The notes: a model not told the origin generated them from the letters alone. Counted from the first letter of the stretch, positions 25,944 to 33,229 are shown. The stretch is 64,000 nucleotides of DNA from an uncultured Tateyamaria sp. (GCF_947487805.1 NZ_CANKXW010000002.1:620001-684000); one strand, 5' to 3'. Numbers and translations: made by a program.

Positions 25944-25957
25944 GGCCCCAGATATGC

Positions 25958-25986
25958 AAAAGCCCCGCCGGAAAGGCGAGGCTTTT
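25958..25986 (-). terminator. Rho-independent terminator after rpoH
   Basis: AAAAGCCCCGCC (25958-25969) and GGCGAGGCTTTT (25975-25986) form a 12-bp stem with one mismatch around a 5-nt loop. Read on the minus strand it ends in a short T run. It sits 24 bp after the rpoH stop and before the downstream gene start. Confidence 0.8.
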
Positions 25987-26009
25987 CATCATGGACTGAC
26001 CCGCGCGGG

Positions 26010-26906
26010 TCATGCCGTTGCCAAAAGACCCTTGGCCTTGGCGATATCGCGCATTTTCTTTTGCAGCTTTTCAAACGCGCGCACCTCGATCTGGCGGATG
26101 CGTTCCCGGCTGACGCCGTATTGCGACGACAGATCCTCGAGCGTCACCGCCTGATCGGCCAGACGCCGCTGGGTCAGGATGTCTTTTTCGCGGTCATTGA
26201 GAACATCGAGTGCCTCGGCCAGCATCTCGCGCCGCACTTCCAGTTCATCGCGTGCCTCGTAGTCACCCGCCTGATCCGCGCTTTCATCCTCCAGCCAGTC
26301 CTGCCACTGCATGGACCCTTCGCCTTCGGACCCGACGGTCGCATTCAGCGACGCGTCACCGCCCGACAAACGACGGTTCATGCTGATCACTTCGGCCTCG
26401 GTCACGCCAAGATCGGTTGCAATCTGTGCCACGTTTTCGGGGCGCAAATCGCCCTCTTCCAACGCGCCGATCTTGGCCTTGGCCTTGCGCAGGTTGAAGA
26501 ACAGCTTCTTCTGCGCCGATGTGGTGCCGAGCTTCACAAGGCTCCACGACCGCAGAATATATTCCTGGATCGACGCGCGAATCCACCACATCGCATAGGT
26601 GGCGAGGCGGAAGCCCTTTTCGGGGTCAAAGCGTTTGACCGCCTGCATCAAACCAACGTTGGCCTCGGAAATAACCTCGGCCTGGGGCAGGCCATAGCCG
26701 CGATACCCCATCGCGATTTTCGCCGCGAGGCGCAGGTGGCTCGTGACCATCTTGTGGGCCGCACCTGTGTCTTCTTTCTCAACCCAGGCCTTGGCCAGCA
26801 TGTATTCCTCTTCCGGCTCCAGCAGCGGAAACTTGCGGATTTCCTGCATATAGCGGTTCAAACCGCCTTCGGGTGTGGGTGCGGGCAGATTTGCGTAATT
26901 GGCCAT
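26010..26906 (-). CDS. rpoH: RNA polymerase sigma factor RpoH (sigma-32)
   Basis: The 298-residue heat-shock sigma factor has region 2 with FRLATYAMWWIRASIQEYI and the RpoH-specific box QKKLFFNLR at residues 132-140. Region 4 (VTLEDLSSQYGVSRERIRQIE) contains the -35-recognising helix-turn-helix. An AGGAGG lies before the ATG. Alphaproteobacteria often have two RpoH paralogs; this window shows one, and I cannot say which class it is. A 213-bp leader upstream holds a strong hairpin (26967-26996) that could affect expression. Confidence 0.96.
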   Translation of the reverse strand: MANYANLPAPTPEGGLNRYMQEIRKFPLLEPEEEYMLAKAWVEKEDTGAAHKMVTSHLRLAAKIAMGYRGYGLPQAEVISEANVGLMQAVKRFDPEKGFRLATYAMWWIRASIQEYILRSWSLVKLGTTSAQKKLFFNLRKAKAKIGALEEGDLRPENVAQIATDLGVTEAEVISMNRRLSGGDASLNATVGSEGEGSMQWQDWLEDESADQAGDYEARDELEVRREMLAEALDVLNDREKDILTQRRLADQAVTLEDLSSQYGVSRERIRQIEVRAFEKLQKKMRDIAKAKGLLATA

Positions 26907-26965
26907 GATGTCCCTCCTGTCCCCCTGATTTCCATGTTTAGGGGCTTAACATTGCATATGGGACG

Positions 26966-27000
26966 GCGATCCCCCGCGTTCAAGAGGCGGGGGTCGTCGC
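26966..27000 (-). promoter_or_regulatory. GC-rich hairpin in the rpoH leader / rluD-rpoH gap
   Basis: CGATCCCCCGC and GCGGGGGTCG form a stem of 10 pairs with one bulged T around a 9-nt loop. No T run follows, so it is not a classical terminator. It lies about 65 nt upstream of the rpoH start codon, within the 213-bp gap after rluD, which otherwise holds no gene. Confidence 0.45.
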
Positions 27001-27119
27001 AAAGTGAATATGACATGCGCGGCGCCGGATGTGCAGTGTTACACCGGTGCTCTCACGCGCATGTGCTGTTCGTTACAGCGTTGGGTAAAGAATGCATTAA
27101 TCGTCCGGGCGGTTCCCGG

Positions 27120-28145
27120 TTAATTGGTCAACGCCGCAATCAGATCAGCCAGATCCTCCGGAATCGGGGCCTCGAACCGCAACATTTCCCCGCTGACCGG
27201 GTGCACGAAACCCAGTACGGCCGCATGCAGCGCCTGTCTGGAGAATGCCTGCACGGCGGCGGTGGCGGCGTCGCTCAACGCGCCCTTGGCCAGCTTGCGC
27301 CGCCCGCCATAGACCGGATCCCCAACCAACCCGTGCCCTGCATGCGCCATGTGCACTCGGATCTGGTGCGTGCGCCCGGTTTCGAGCCAGCATTCGACCT
27401 GCGCGATGACTTCCGGCGTGCCGTAACGCGCAACCAGCCGCGCGCGCGTCACGGCGTGGCGCCCGCCTTGAAACAGCACCGCCTGCCTCTGGCGGTCCGT
27501 CTTGTGCCGGGCCAGCTGCGTCGTCAGCTTGAGAACATTGCCCGGCTCGAAACTGGTGCCCTTGACCCCGCGCAGGCGTGGATCATTCGCATCGGGCACG
27601 CCGTAGACAAGCGCCCTGTAATACCGCTCGACCGTGTGCGCGGCAAATTGTGCGGCCAGCCCGTGATGCGCGGCATCGGTCTTGGCCACCACCAAAAGCC
27701 CACTGGTGTCCTTGTCGATCCGGTGCACGATGCCGGGCCGTTTCATCCCCCCCACCCCGGACAGATCATCACCGCAATGGTGCATCAGCGCATTGACCAA
27801 AGTGCCAGAAGGTGACCCGGGGGCGGGATGCACGACCATGCCCGCAGGCTTGTTGGCAACAATCAGGTCGCTGTCCTCAAACACGACGTCCAGAGGGATG
27901 TCCTCGGGCGCGATATGGCTTTCCACTGCCGCTTCGACCAATACGTCGATCACCGCACCTTCGCGGACCCGCGCCTTGGGATCCTCCGCCACCACGCCAT
28001 CGACTGTGACGGCCCCGTCCGCCAACAAACGCGCAAGCCGCGTGCGCGACAGCGCGGCCGCCTCTGGCACGTCGCGAGCAATCGCCTTATCAAGGCGCGG
28101 CGGCGGATCAGCGGCAATCACAAAGGACACGGACGTGGACGACAT
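27120..28145 (-). CDS. rluD: RluD-type 23S rRNA pseudouridine synthase (RluA family)
   Basis: The 341-residue enzyme has an N-terminal S4 domain (about 15-70) and the RluA-type catalytic domain with PGIVHRIDKDTSGLLVVAK, where Asp144 is the catalytic residue. LETGRTHQIRVHM follows near residue 240. The family isomerises uridines in 23S rRNA helix 69 (RluD) or similar sites. I start it at the ATG 28145 (MSSTSVSFVI), since upstream codons to 28577 run through an intergenic repeat and tRNA. Its first 11 bp overlap the divergent DUF6476 gene, an unusual head-to-head overlap. Confidence 0.9.
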   Translation of the reverse strand: MSSTSVSFVIAADPPPRLDKAIARDVPEAAALSRTRLARLLADGAVTVDGVVAEDPKARVREGAVIDVLVEAAVESHIAPEDIPLDVVFEDSDLIVANKPAGMVVHPAPGSPSGTLVNALMHHCGDDLSGVGGMKRPGIVHRIDKDTSGLLVVAKTDAAHHGLAAQFAAHTVERYYRALVYGVPDANDPRLRGVKGTSFEPGNVLKLTTQLARHKTDRQRQAVLFQGGRHAVTRARLVARYGTPEVIAQVECWLETGRTHQIRVHMAHAGHGLVGDPVYGGRRKLAKGALSDAATAAVQAFSRQALHAAVLGFVHPVSGEMLRFEAPIPEDLADLIAALTN

Positions 28146-28434
28146 GGGCACCCCAGAAGAACCGGCCAACCTCGCATTCCTGCGCAGGCTGGTCACGGTG
28201 TTGACGATCATCATGATCGGTGGCGTTGTAACGGTGGTTGGCCTGCTTGTCATCCGGCTCAACGAAGAGCCAGCGGCAATTCCCCTGCCCGACCGTGTGA
28301 CACTGCCGGATGGCACGACCGCAACCGCGTTCACGGTCGGATCGGACTGGTTCGCTGTTGTCACCGAGGCCGAGGAAATCCTGATCTTCGACCAGGTCAC
28401 AGGCACGCTGCGCCAGACACTCACAATCGACTGA
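28135..28434 (+). CDS. DUF6476-family single-pass membrane protein
   Basis: The 99-residue protein begins at GTG 28135, with AAAGGA 7 nt upstream; the ATG at 28144 is too far from that site. It has a short acidic N-terminus, the conserved NLAFLRRLVTVLT, one transmembrane helix (about 20-44), and a small C-terminal beta-rich domain ending in an EEILIFDQVTGTL motif that looks like one blade repeat. I recognise it as the Rhodobacteraceae family DUF6476, of unknown function. It overlaps rluD head to head and ends 15 bp before repeat copy B. Confidence 0.8.
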   Translation: MDDMGTPEEPANLAFLRRLVTVLTIIMIGGVVTVVGLLVIRLNEEPAAIPLPDRVTLPDGTTATAFTVGSDWFAVVTEAEEILIFDQVTGTLRQTLTID

Positions 28435-28449
28435 CACCGACCCACAAGG

Positions 28450-28507
28450 GGTCGGTGGGTGGGCGCCTTTTGCGCCGGCAGGGCGCAAAACAGACCAGCC
28501 AACGACC
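28450..28507 (+). repeat. Two-tier hairpin repeat, copy B (DUF6476/tRNA-His junction)
   Basis: Outer arms 28450-28462 (GGTCGGTGGGTGG) and 28495-28507 pair with two mismatches. The linker GCGCC precedes a longer inner stem TTTTGCGCC (28468-28476) / GGCGCAAAA (28482-28490), then CAGA. Compared with copy A the inner stem is three base pairs longer and the loop is GGCAG. Confidence 0.85.
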
Positions 28508-28532
28508 AACAGTCAATCATTACATTTAGGGG

Positions 28533-28609
28533 TGGTACCACCTCCCCGGCTCGAACGGGGGACCTCCTGATCCACAATCAGGCGCTCTAACCTACTGAGC
28601 TAAGGCGGC
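28533..28609 (-). tRNA. tRNA-His (GTG)
   Basis: The 77-nt gene folds as a standard cloverleaf. The acceptor stem is GCCGCCT with AGGTGGT, the anticodon loop is TTGTGGA with anticodon GTG, the T-loop is TTCGAGC, and CCA is encoded. The base before position 1 is T, so no G-1 is encoded, and the discriminator is A73. This matches the alphaproteobacterial group whose tRNA-His lacks G-1, instead of the usual G-1:C73 pair. Confidence 0.97.
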
Positions 28610-28668
28610 ACTGCGGACCAAATACCCATGCGCCGCACCGATTGCAAGACCGTCGCAACCGATAAAAC

Positions 28669-29151
28669 TCAGAACCGGCAGACCCAGGTCTGCTCCACCA
28701 GATCCTGACCAAAGGAATGCACCGGCGTCGCACTTTCCAACGCAAACCCCGCCCTGGCATAAAGCGCACAGGCCGCGCGGTGGCTCTCATGGGTCCAAAG
28801 CGTCATACCGCTATACTTGCAGTCACGCGCAAACCCCATGCACGCCTCGAGCAGCATCCTCCCCACCCCCTTGCCACGCGCCTCCGGCACCAGCAGGAAC
28901 AGCCGCAACTTGGCCAGCTCCGCGTTGTGCCGCACACAAAAGATCGACCCCAACCGATGCCCGCCCTGCATCGCAATCCAACCGCGCTCGCAAGCCGGAT
29001 CATGGCCAGACGCAAACCCGTCAAGGATCGACCGGACCAAGGGCCCAAAACTGTCGTCGAACCCTTCATCGCGGGCATAAAGCCTGTCGTGCTGATCCAC
29101 CAGCCAGTCCGTGTCCGCTGGCGCGAAAGGGCGCAAAATCACCTCCGTCAT
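28669..29151 (-). CDS. GNAT-family N-acetyltransferase
   Basis: The 160-residue protein is a single GNAT domain. The acetyl-CoA pyrophosphate-binding loop is VPEARGKGVGRMLLEACMG (about residues 88-106), followed by the typical ALYARAGF near residue 133. GNAT enzymes acetylate amines on small molecules or proteins; the substrate is not predictable. In some genomes such domains are fused to MarR-type regulators, but this one is free-standing. It is divergent from the DUF6324 gene with an 81-bp gap. Confidence 0.88.
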   Translation of the reverse strand: MTEVILRPFAPADTDWLVDQHDRLYARDEGFDDSFGPLVRSILDGFASGHDPACERGWIAMQGGHRLGSIFCVRHNAELAKLRLFLLVPEARGKGVGRMLLEACMGFARDCKYSGMTLWTHESHRAACALYARAGFALESATPVHSFGQDLVEQTWVCRF

Positions 29152-29232
29152 CGCGCAAGCATGCCCGCATGGCGCTTGCCTTTCAAGCGGGCGCAGGCTA
29201 GCACGTCGCCTCTGTCAGCACCGGAGACATCC

Positions 29233-29421
29233 ATGGGTATCAACAGCGAACGCGACATCGAAGCCAACATGCAGATCGGACCCACCGACCAAGGCATGGT
29301 ACGCATCTATATCGAAGCCAAGGGTGTGGAAATCCCGATGGATTTCGACCCCGAGGAAGCCAATGAAATCGCTGACGAAATCCGTGCAGCTGCCAAAGCA
29401 GCCGGTGCACTGAAACGCTGA
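29233..29421 (+). CDS. DUF6324-family small acidic protein
   Basis: The 62-residue protein contains IGPTDQGMVRIYIEAKGVEI and a helical DFDPEEANEIADEIRAAAK, which I recognise as the small Rhodobacteraceae family DUF6324 of unknown function. Length matches the family. Composition is acidic with no signal peptide, so it is cytoplasmic. It ends 13 bp before the convergent mmcB gene. The short length lowers confidence, but codon use and motif pattern are consistent with a real gene. Confidence 0.75.
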   Translation: MGINSERDIEANMQIGPTDQGMVRIYIEAKGVEIPMDFDPEEANEIADEIRAAAKAAGALKR

Positions 29422-29434
29422 TCGGCGCCCGAAA

Positions 29435-29893
29435 CTACCAGCCCAGTCCCGCGCCCGGATCGCGCAGCGCTTGCAGCCGCCGCGCCGCGTGGGTCGCGAA
29501 TTTCTGCACCATGACCTTGCGCCGCGCCGCCGCCAGCTTTGTCTCCGGTGCCATGCGGATGATCTCCGCATCATAGGCGTCCGCGATGATCAACCCGGTG
29601 CCCTCCGGCAAAAGATCCACCGGGAAATCACTGTCCACCGCCCAGAAAAACCGGTCGCACCACTCAAGATATCCCTGCCATTTGCCGTCGGACATGAAAT
29701 CCGCACGGCTTGACTTGCACTCGACCACCCAGACTTCACCCTTGGGTCCCAACGCCATCACGTCTACGCGCAACCCGCGCGCCGGCACCAATTCCTCGAC
29801 CGTGACCCAGCCAAGGGACGCCATGTGCCGCGACACGCCGCGCGCCAACATCTGTCCGGGCATCAGGGTGGCGGTATCCGTGATCTGCTCCAT
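29435..29893 (-). CDS. mmcB: MmcB-family DNA repair protein
   Basis: The 152-residue protein is a PD-(D/E)XK-like nuclease-fold member: RVDVMALGPKGEVWVVECKSSRADF, where the Asp and ExK form the catalytic core, and DGKWQGYLEWCDRFFWAV. In Caulobacter, MmcB is an SOS-induced protein linked to mitomycin C tolerance. A perfect GTTC-N7-GTTC LexA box lies 13 bp upstream of the ATG (29906-29920), so SOS control is expected here too. Confidence 0.92.
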   Translation of the reverse strand: MEQITDTATLMPGQMLARGVSRHMASLGWVTVEELVPARGLRVDVMALGPKGEVWVVECKSSRADFMSDGKWQGYLEWCDRFFWAVDSDFPVDLLPEGTGLIIADAYDAEIIRMAPETKLAAARRKVMVQKFATHAARRLQALRDPGAGLGW

Positions 29894-29905
29894 GGCTCAG
29901 TTTAT

Positions 29906-29920
29906 GAACAAAGTGTGAAC
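29906..29920 (-). promoter_or_regulatory. LexA (SOS) box upstream of mmcB
   Basis: The plus strand reads GAAC-AAAGTGT-GAAC, that is GTTC-N7-GTTC on the minus strand, the alphaproteobacterial LexA site. It is 13 bp upstream of the mmcB start codon, where LexA would block transcription. A second box precedes imuA at 58822. Confidence 0.85.
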
Positions 29921-29958
29921 AAACGCAAGATATCATCCATGTGAGCGCGCCCCTTTAC

Positions 29959-29978
29959 ATGATACCAAAAAGTATCAT
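29959..29978. promoter_or_regulatory. Perfect inverted repeat, candidate ArsR operator
   Basis: ATGATAC (29959-29965) and GTATCAT (29972-29978) are perfect inverted arms around a 6-nt A-rich spacer, in an A/T-rich stretch 51 bp upstream of the ArsR start. The position and symmetry fit autoregulation by a winged-helix dimer. Inference from position; no binding data. Confidence 0.5.
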
Positions 29979-30029
29979 ATTAAAGATAACACCAAATGGA
30001 ATCACTTTTGGAAGGAATGATCTGACACC

Positions 30030-30350
30030 ATGCCAGACCCAACACAAAACGCCTTTCGCGCCCTGGCCGACCCGACGCGCCGCGACATCCTGCGTCTGCT
30101 GTCCGCACAAGACATGACGATCGCGCAGGTCTCCGACCGTTTCGAAATGACGCGTGGCGCGGTGAAAAAACACCTCACCGTCCTGAGCGATGGCGGCCTC
30201 ATCCATGTCGAAGCCCGCGGACGGGAACGGATCAATCGCCTGAACCCCGCTGGCCTGACGCCGGTTCTGGGATGGCTCGAATTCTTCGATCGCTTCTGGG
30301 ACGACCGCCTCGCTGATCTCAAATCAAACATAGAACAGGAAATCCAATGA
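30030..30350 (+). CDS. ArsR-family winged-helix regulator
   Basis: The 106-residue protein has the ArsR fold: FRALADPTRRDILRLLSAQ, then the recognition helix region RFEMTRGAVKKHLTVLSDGGL and a basic wing VEARGRERINRL. No cysteine metal-binding motif is present, so it belongs to the non-metal group that is typically paired with AHSA1-type proteins. Its stop overlaps the start of the next gene (ATGA at 30347-30350). A perfect inverted repeat at 29959 is a likely operator. Confidence 0.92.
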   Translation: MPDPTQNAFRALADPTRRDILRLLSAQDMTIAQVSDRFEMTRGAVKKHLTVLSDGGLIHVEARGRERINRLNPAGLTPVLGWLEFFDRFWDDRLADLKSNIEQEIQ

Positions 30351-30766
30351 CCGACACACATCTCCGCAAAACGATCTTTCTCAAAGCGCCACGCACGTTG
30401 GTCTGGGACTATCTGACCCAACCCGAAAAGCTTGCGAAATGGTTCCACGCCCCCAAATCGGCGCTGGCGGAAGGCGAGACATTGGAAATGTTCGGAACCA
30501 CCAGCGGTGACCTGCTGATCTGGGGCAAGGTGGTTGCGGCGCACCCGCCCGAGTACCTGGAATATACGTTCACTGTCGGCCCGATGGGCGACGCGGTCAG
30601 CACGGTGCGCTGGACACTGGCGGATGTGCCCGGCGGCACGGAACTTGCACTTGTCCATGACGGCCTCCCGCAGGGCGAGCATGCCTTCGGTCTGATGCTG
30701 GCACTCGACAAGGGTTGGGACGATCACCTCATGCGGATGCGCGTCGACATTCACGGCGATCCCTGA
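30347..30766 (+). CDS. SRPBCC-fold protein, AHSA1 family
   Basis: The 139-residue protein is an SRPBCC (Bet v 1-like) ligand-binding fold of the AHSA1 group: RKTIFLKAPRTLVWDYLTQPE, LAKWFHAPKSALAEG, and the closing helix HAFGLMLALDKGWDDHLMRM. Such proteins are often encoded with an ArsR repressor, exactly as here with overlapping codons, and may bind a small hydrophobic molecule. The ligand is unknown. Confidence 0.88.
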   Translation: MTDTHLRKTIFLKAPRTLVWDYLTQPEKLAKWFHAPKSALAEGETLEMFGTTSGDLLIWGKVVAAHPPEYLEYTFTVGPMGDAVSTVRWTLADVPGGTELALVHDGLPQGEHAFGLMLALDKGWDDHLMRMRVDIHGDP

Positions 30767-30833
30767 TCACCCCTCTCCGCCCGGAAAACCATGAAACCCG
30801 GCATAGACGCACGTTTCCATTTCACGCCACGCC

Positions 30834-30862
30834 TTGCCCCGCCGCGTTACCGCGCCTATGTA
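30834..30862 (+). promoter_or_regulatory. Sigma-70-type promoter for the candidate ncRNA
   Basis: TTGCCC (30834-30839) and TATGTA (30857-30862) are separated by exactly 17 bp. The predicted start, about 6 nt after the -10 element, coincides with the first base of the closing stem of the structured element at 30868. Confidence 0.5.
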
Positions 30863-30867
30863 TCGCG

Positions 30868-31029
30868 GTGACGGGCTCTGCCCTTCTTGTGGACGGTTGC
30901 ATTCCGGTGGCCTTAAGCAATTCCGAGGGAGCTGGCTCTGTCTGGACCCTGGTCCATTTACCTGGCGCCCACCTGTATATACAGGTCCTCGGGAATGAGA
31001 GAACCGCACGGTTGTGGTGGTCCCGTCAC
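30868..31029 (+). ncRNA. Candidate 162-nt structured RNA (possibly 6S-like)
   Basis: No reading frame here looks coding. The ends pair as GTGACGGG (30868-30875) with CCCGTCAC (31022-31029). Inside, AATTCC-GAGG pairs with CCTC-GGGAAT. Local hairpins include TGGACC-CT-GGTCCA, the 16-base palindrome ACCTGTATATACAGGT, and AACCG-CA-CGGTT near the 3' side. A promoter lies directly upstream. Length, closing stem at both ends and a 3'-side hairpin recall 6S RNA (SsrS), but the multi-hairpin interior is not a clear 6S rod, and I cannot confirm the family. It could also be a long leader of the pirin gene, which starts 113 nt later. Confidence 0.5.
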
Positions 31030-31142
31030 TTTGCCCATCCCGTTTTGCACATTTGCGCACAGTCCCCGCGCATGTCCGCTGGTTGAGGTCGCACAGCGCC
31101 GCGTTACTTATGCGTCAACGCACGCCAGCAAAGGAGACACGC

Positions 31143-32054
31143 ATGTCCCTCAGACCCACCATCGAAACCCGTCGCGCACAACCCACGCTGGAAGGGGCTG
31201 GTGTTCATCTACACCGTGCGTTCGGTTTCCAGGACCCGACAGAACTTGACCCCTTCCTGCTCTTCGACGACTTCCGCAACGACCTGCCGGAACATTTCGA
31301 AAAAGGGTTCCCATGGCACCCCCATCGCGGCATCGAGACAATTACTTACGTCCTCGAAGGCACGGTGGAACACAGCGACTCGCTGGGCAATGCAGGCACT
31401 CTGGGCGCAGGCTCGGTGCAGTGGATGACCGCAGGCTCCGGCATTCTTCACCAGGAAATGCCGCACGGCAACGCATCAGGCCAGATGCATGGCTTTCAAC
31501 TCTGGGGCAACCTGCCCGCCGCACAGAAAATGACCGCGCCGCGCTACCAGGACATCGAGGGTGCCGACATCCCCGAAGTCACCGATGACGACGGCACCCA
31601 TGTGCGCATCATCACCGGATCGTTCTGGGGCAAAACCGGCCCGGTGGATGGTATTGCAGCGGACCCCCAATATCTCGACATCACCGTGCCCGCGGGCGTA
31701 AAAAAGACGTTCCACATCGACACGTACCGCCGCGCCTTTGCCTACGTGTTCCAAGGTGCAGGTGCCTTTGCCTACGCATCCTCCCCTGCGGGCGTGCTCC
31801 TCGAAAAGGAAATCGCAGGCCAGGAGGTCAACATTCGCGACCTCTCGGGCGACCGCACCCTGATCCGCTTCGGCACCGGCGACGAAGTCACCGTGCAAGC
31901 CGGCCCGGACGGCATTCGTTTCCTGCTGATCTCCGGCGCGCCCATCGACGAACCCGTCGCCTGGCATGGGCCAATCGTGATGAACACCCAGGCCGAATTG
32001 ATGCAGGCAATGCAGGATTTGCGCAACGGCACCTTCATCAAACCGGCCCACTGA
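31143..32054 (+). CDS. Pirin-family protein
   Basis: The 303-residue bicupin protein starts at ATG 31143 with AAAGGAG 9 nt upstream. The first cupin holds the metal-binding motif FPWHPHRGIETITYV and later MTAGSGILHQEMP, whose His and Glu residues ligate iron in pirins. The second cupin begins at about residue 180. Pirins are metal proteins linked to quercetin dioxygenase-like or redox-sensor roles. It follows the candidate ncRNA and ends 16 bp before repeat copy C, converging on a TetR gene. Confidence 0.9.
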   Translation: MSLRPTIETRRAQPTLEGAGVHLHRAFGFQDPTELDPFLLFDDFRNDLPEHFEKGFPWHPHRGIETITYVLEGTVEHSDSLGNAGTLGAGSVQWMTAGSGILHQEMPHGNASGQMHGFQLWGNLPAAQKMTAPRYQDIEGADIPEVTDDDGTHVRIITGSFWGKTGPVDGIAADPQYLDITVPAGVKKTFHIDTYRRAFAYVFQGAGAFAYASSPAGVLLEKEIAGQEVNIRDLSGDRTLIRFGTGDEVTVQAGPDGIRFLLISGAPIDEPVAWHGPIVMNTQAELMQAMQDLRNGTFIKPAH

Positions 32055-32070
32055 CCAAAGCGCGCCCCAG

Positions 32071-32125
32071 GGTCGGTGGGTGGGCGCCTTTGACCGTCAG
32101 GTCAAACAGAGCCACCCACCGATCC
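32071..32125 (+). repeat. Two-tier hairpin repeat, copy C (pirin/tetR junction)
   Basis: This is the most symmetric copy. Outer arm GGTCGGTGGGTGG (32071-32083) pairs with CCACCCACCGATCC (32112-32125), needing only one bulge. The inner stem is TTTGACC (32089-32095) / GGTCAAA (32100-32106) around GTCA, then CAGAG. Its right half overlaps the last 24 bp of the TetR gene, so it encodes that protein's final residues. Confidence 0.88.
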
Positions 32126-32701
32126 CACCATCCGCCGCACCATCTGCCAATACTGGTCCTGCACCCGATCAAGGCTCAAGCGCCCCCCGGACCGAAACCA
32201 GGTGTTCACGCCCGTCAGCATTGCAATAACGGCCCACGTGGTCACTTTGGCATCCGCCACTGCGAAATCCCCGCGCGCCATCCCGGCGTCCAAAATGCGC
32301 TCCAGCACTCCCTCGTACCGACGCCGCAAGGTCTCGATCTCCGCGAAATTCTCCGGCTCGAGATTGCGCAATTCCATATATGCGATGAAAACCGCATCCG
32401 GCCGCTCGTGGTGAAACCCGATATGGAACCGCACGAACCGTTCCAACCGGACCACCGGCGCCGCCCGGTCATCGTCCTGAACGGCCGCCAACAACTCGAC
32501 CATGTGGTCCCGCATTAACTCTACCAGCAGGCTCTGCTTGTCAGGCGTATAATTGTACAGCGCCCCGGCCTGCACCCCCACTTCCTTGGCGATCTGGCGC
32601 ATGGACACGGCCGCAAACCCATATCGCGCAAAAAGCGTCAAGGCCGCCGCGCGAATGCGAGGGCCGGTGATGTCGGAATGAGAACCAGTGGTGCGCGCCA
32701 T
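32102..32701 (-). CDS. TetR/AcrR-family transcriptional regulator
   Basis: The 199-residue protein has an N-terminal TetR helix-turn-helix (about 12-60: IRAAALTLFARYGFAAVSMR, then VGVQAGALYNYTPDKQSLL) and a helical ligand domain. YNYTPDK is a variant of the usual Y-x-Y-F-x-x-K. Its regulon is unknown; the neighbour divergent from it encodes a small lipoprotein. The final residues (VGGSV) are encoded within repeat copy C. Confidence 0.9.
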   Translation of the reverse strand: MARTTGSHSDITGPRIRAAALTLFARYGFAAVSMRQIAKEVGVQAGALYNYTPDKQSLLVELMRDHMVELLAAVQDDDRAAPVVRLERFVRFHIGFHHERPDAVFIAYMELRNLEPENFAEIETLRRRYEGVLERILDAGMARGDFAVADAKVTTWAVIAMLTGVNTWFRSGGRLSLDRVQDQYWQMVRRMVGSVGGSV

Positions 32702-32807
32702 GGGCGGGATTTATCTGAACAACCGTTCCAAACCAAGCGGTGCTTGCACCATGCAGCCCCTTGGTGCATCACCATGGCAACAGTTCTCGATGCGGATCAT
32801 CCCTGCA

Positions 32808-33092
32808 ATGCGCGCCTTCCACGTTTTTTTCTTCCTTGCCTTGGCCGCATGCACCCAGTTTCCCGAATTAGACGGCACGGTTGCACCCGATCTCGAAAAC
32901 GCGGACTTTCCGGCCCTCGTGCCACTTGACACGGTGCGCTCAATCTCCGATCCGCTGGTCGCTGACCCGGTCGCGACAACCGAAACCCTCAACGCGCGTG
33001 TCGCGGCGTTGCGGGCCCGCGCCCGCGCATTGCAAAGCAGACCCATCCTGGATCCGGCGACCCGCGCCCGGCTGAGGCGCGGTGTCAGCTGA
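32808..33092 (+). CDS. Small lipoprotein of unknown function
   Basis: From the ATG at 32808 the product is 94 residues with a short signal peptide and lipobox LAAC (FFFLALAACTQF), so the mature protein is probably lipid-anchored at the cell envelope. An ATG at 32790 in frame is an alternative start. The mature part is short, with an acidic half followed by an Ala/Arg-rich helix (VAALRARARALQ). No domain is recognised. It is divergent from the TetR gene with about 106 bp between starts. Confidence 0.65.
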   Translation: MRAFHVFFFLALAACTQFPELDGTVAPDLENADFPALVPLDTVRSISDPLVADPVATTETLNARVAALRARARALQSRPILDPATRARLRRGVS

Positions 33093-33229
33093 AAACATGG
33101 GCATATGCCCATGACCAAAGCGCTTGCGACCGCGCAGCACCCTGCCGCGGCAATTGCACCCCCGCCCGGAACCCGCTACATCGCCCTCAACACCGGGCCT
33201 GTGGTCCGTACCCAACAAAGGACCACGAC

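Noticed and set aside
25392-27815. 807-residue open frame on the plus strand across the capsule, rpoH and rluD genes
   Set aside because: It is antisense to three recognised genes, has low-complexity His/Arg/Gln-rich composition, and shows no domain; a typical shadow in GC-rich DNA.
30868-31029. SRP (4.5S) RNA
   Set aside because: The conserved GGAAGCAGCC-type apical sequence is absent.
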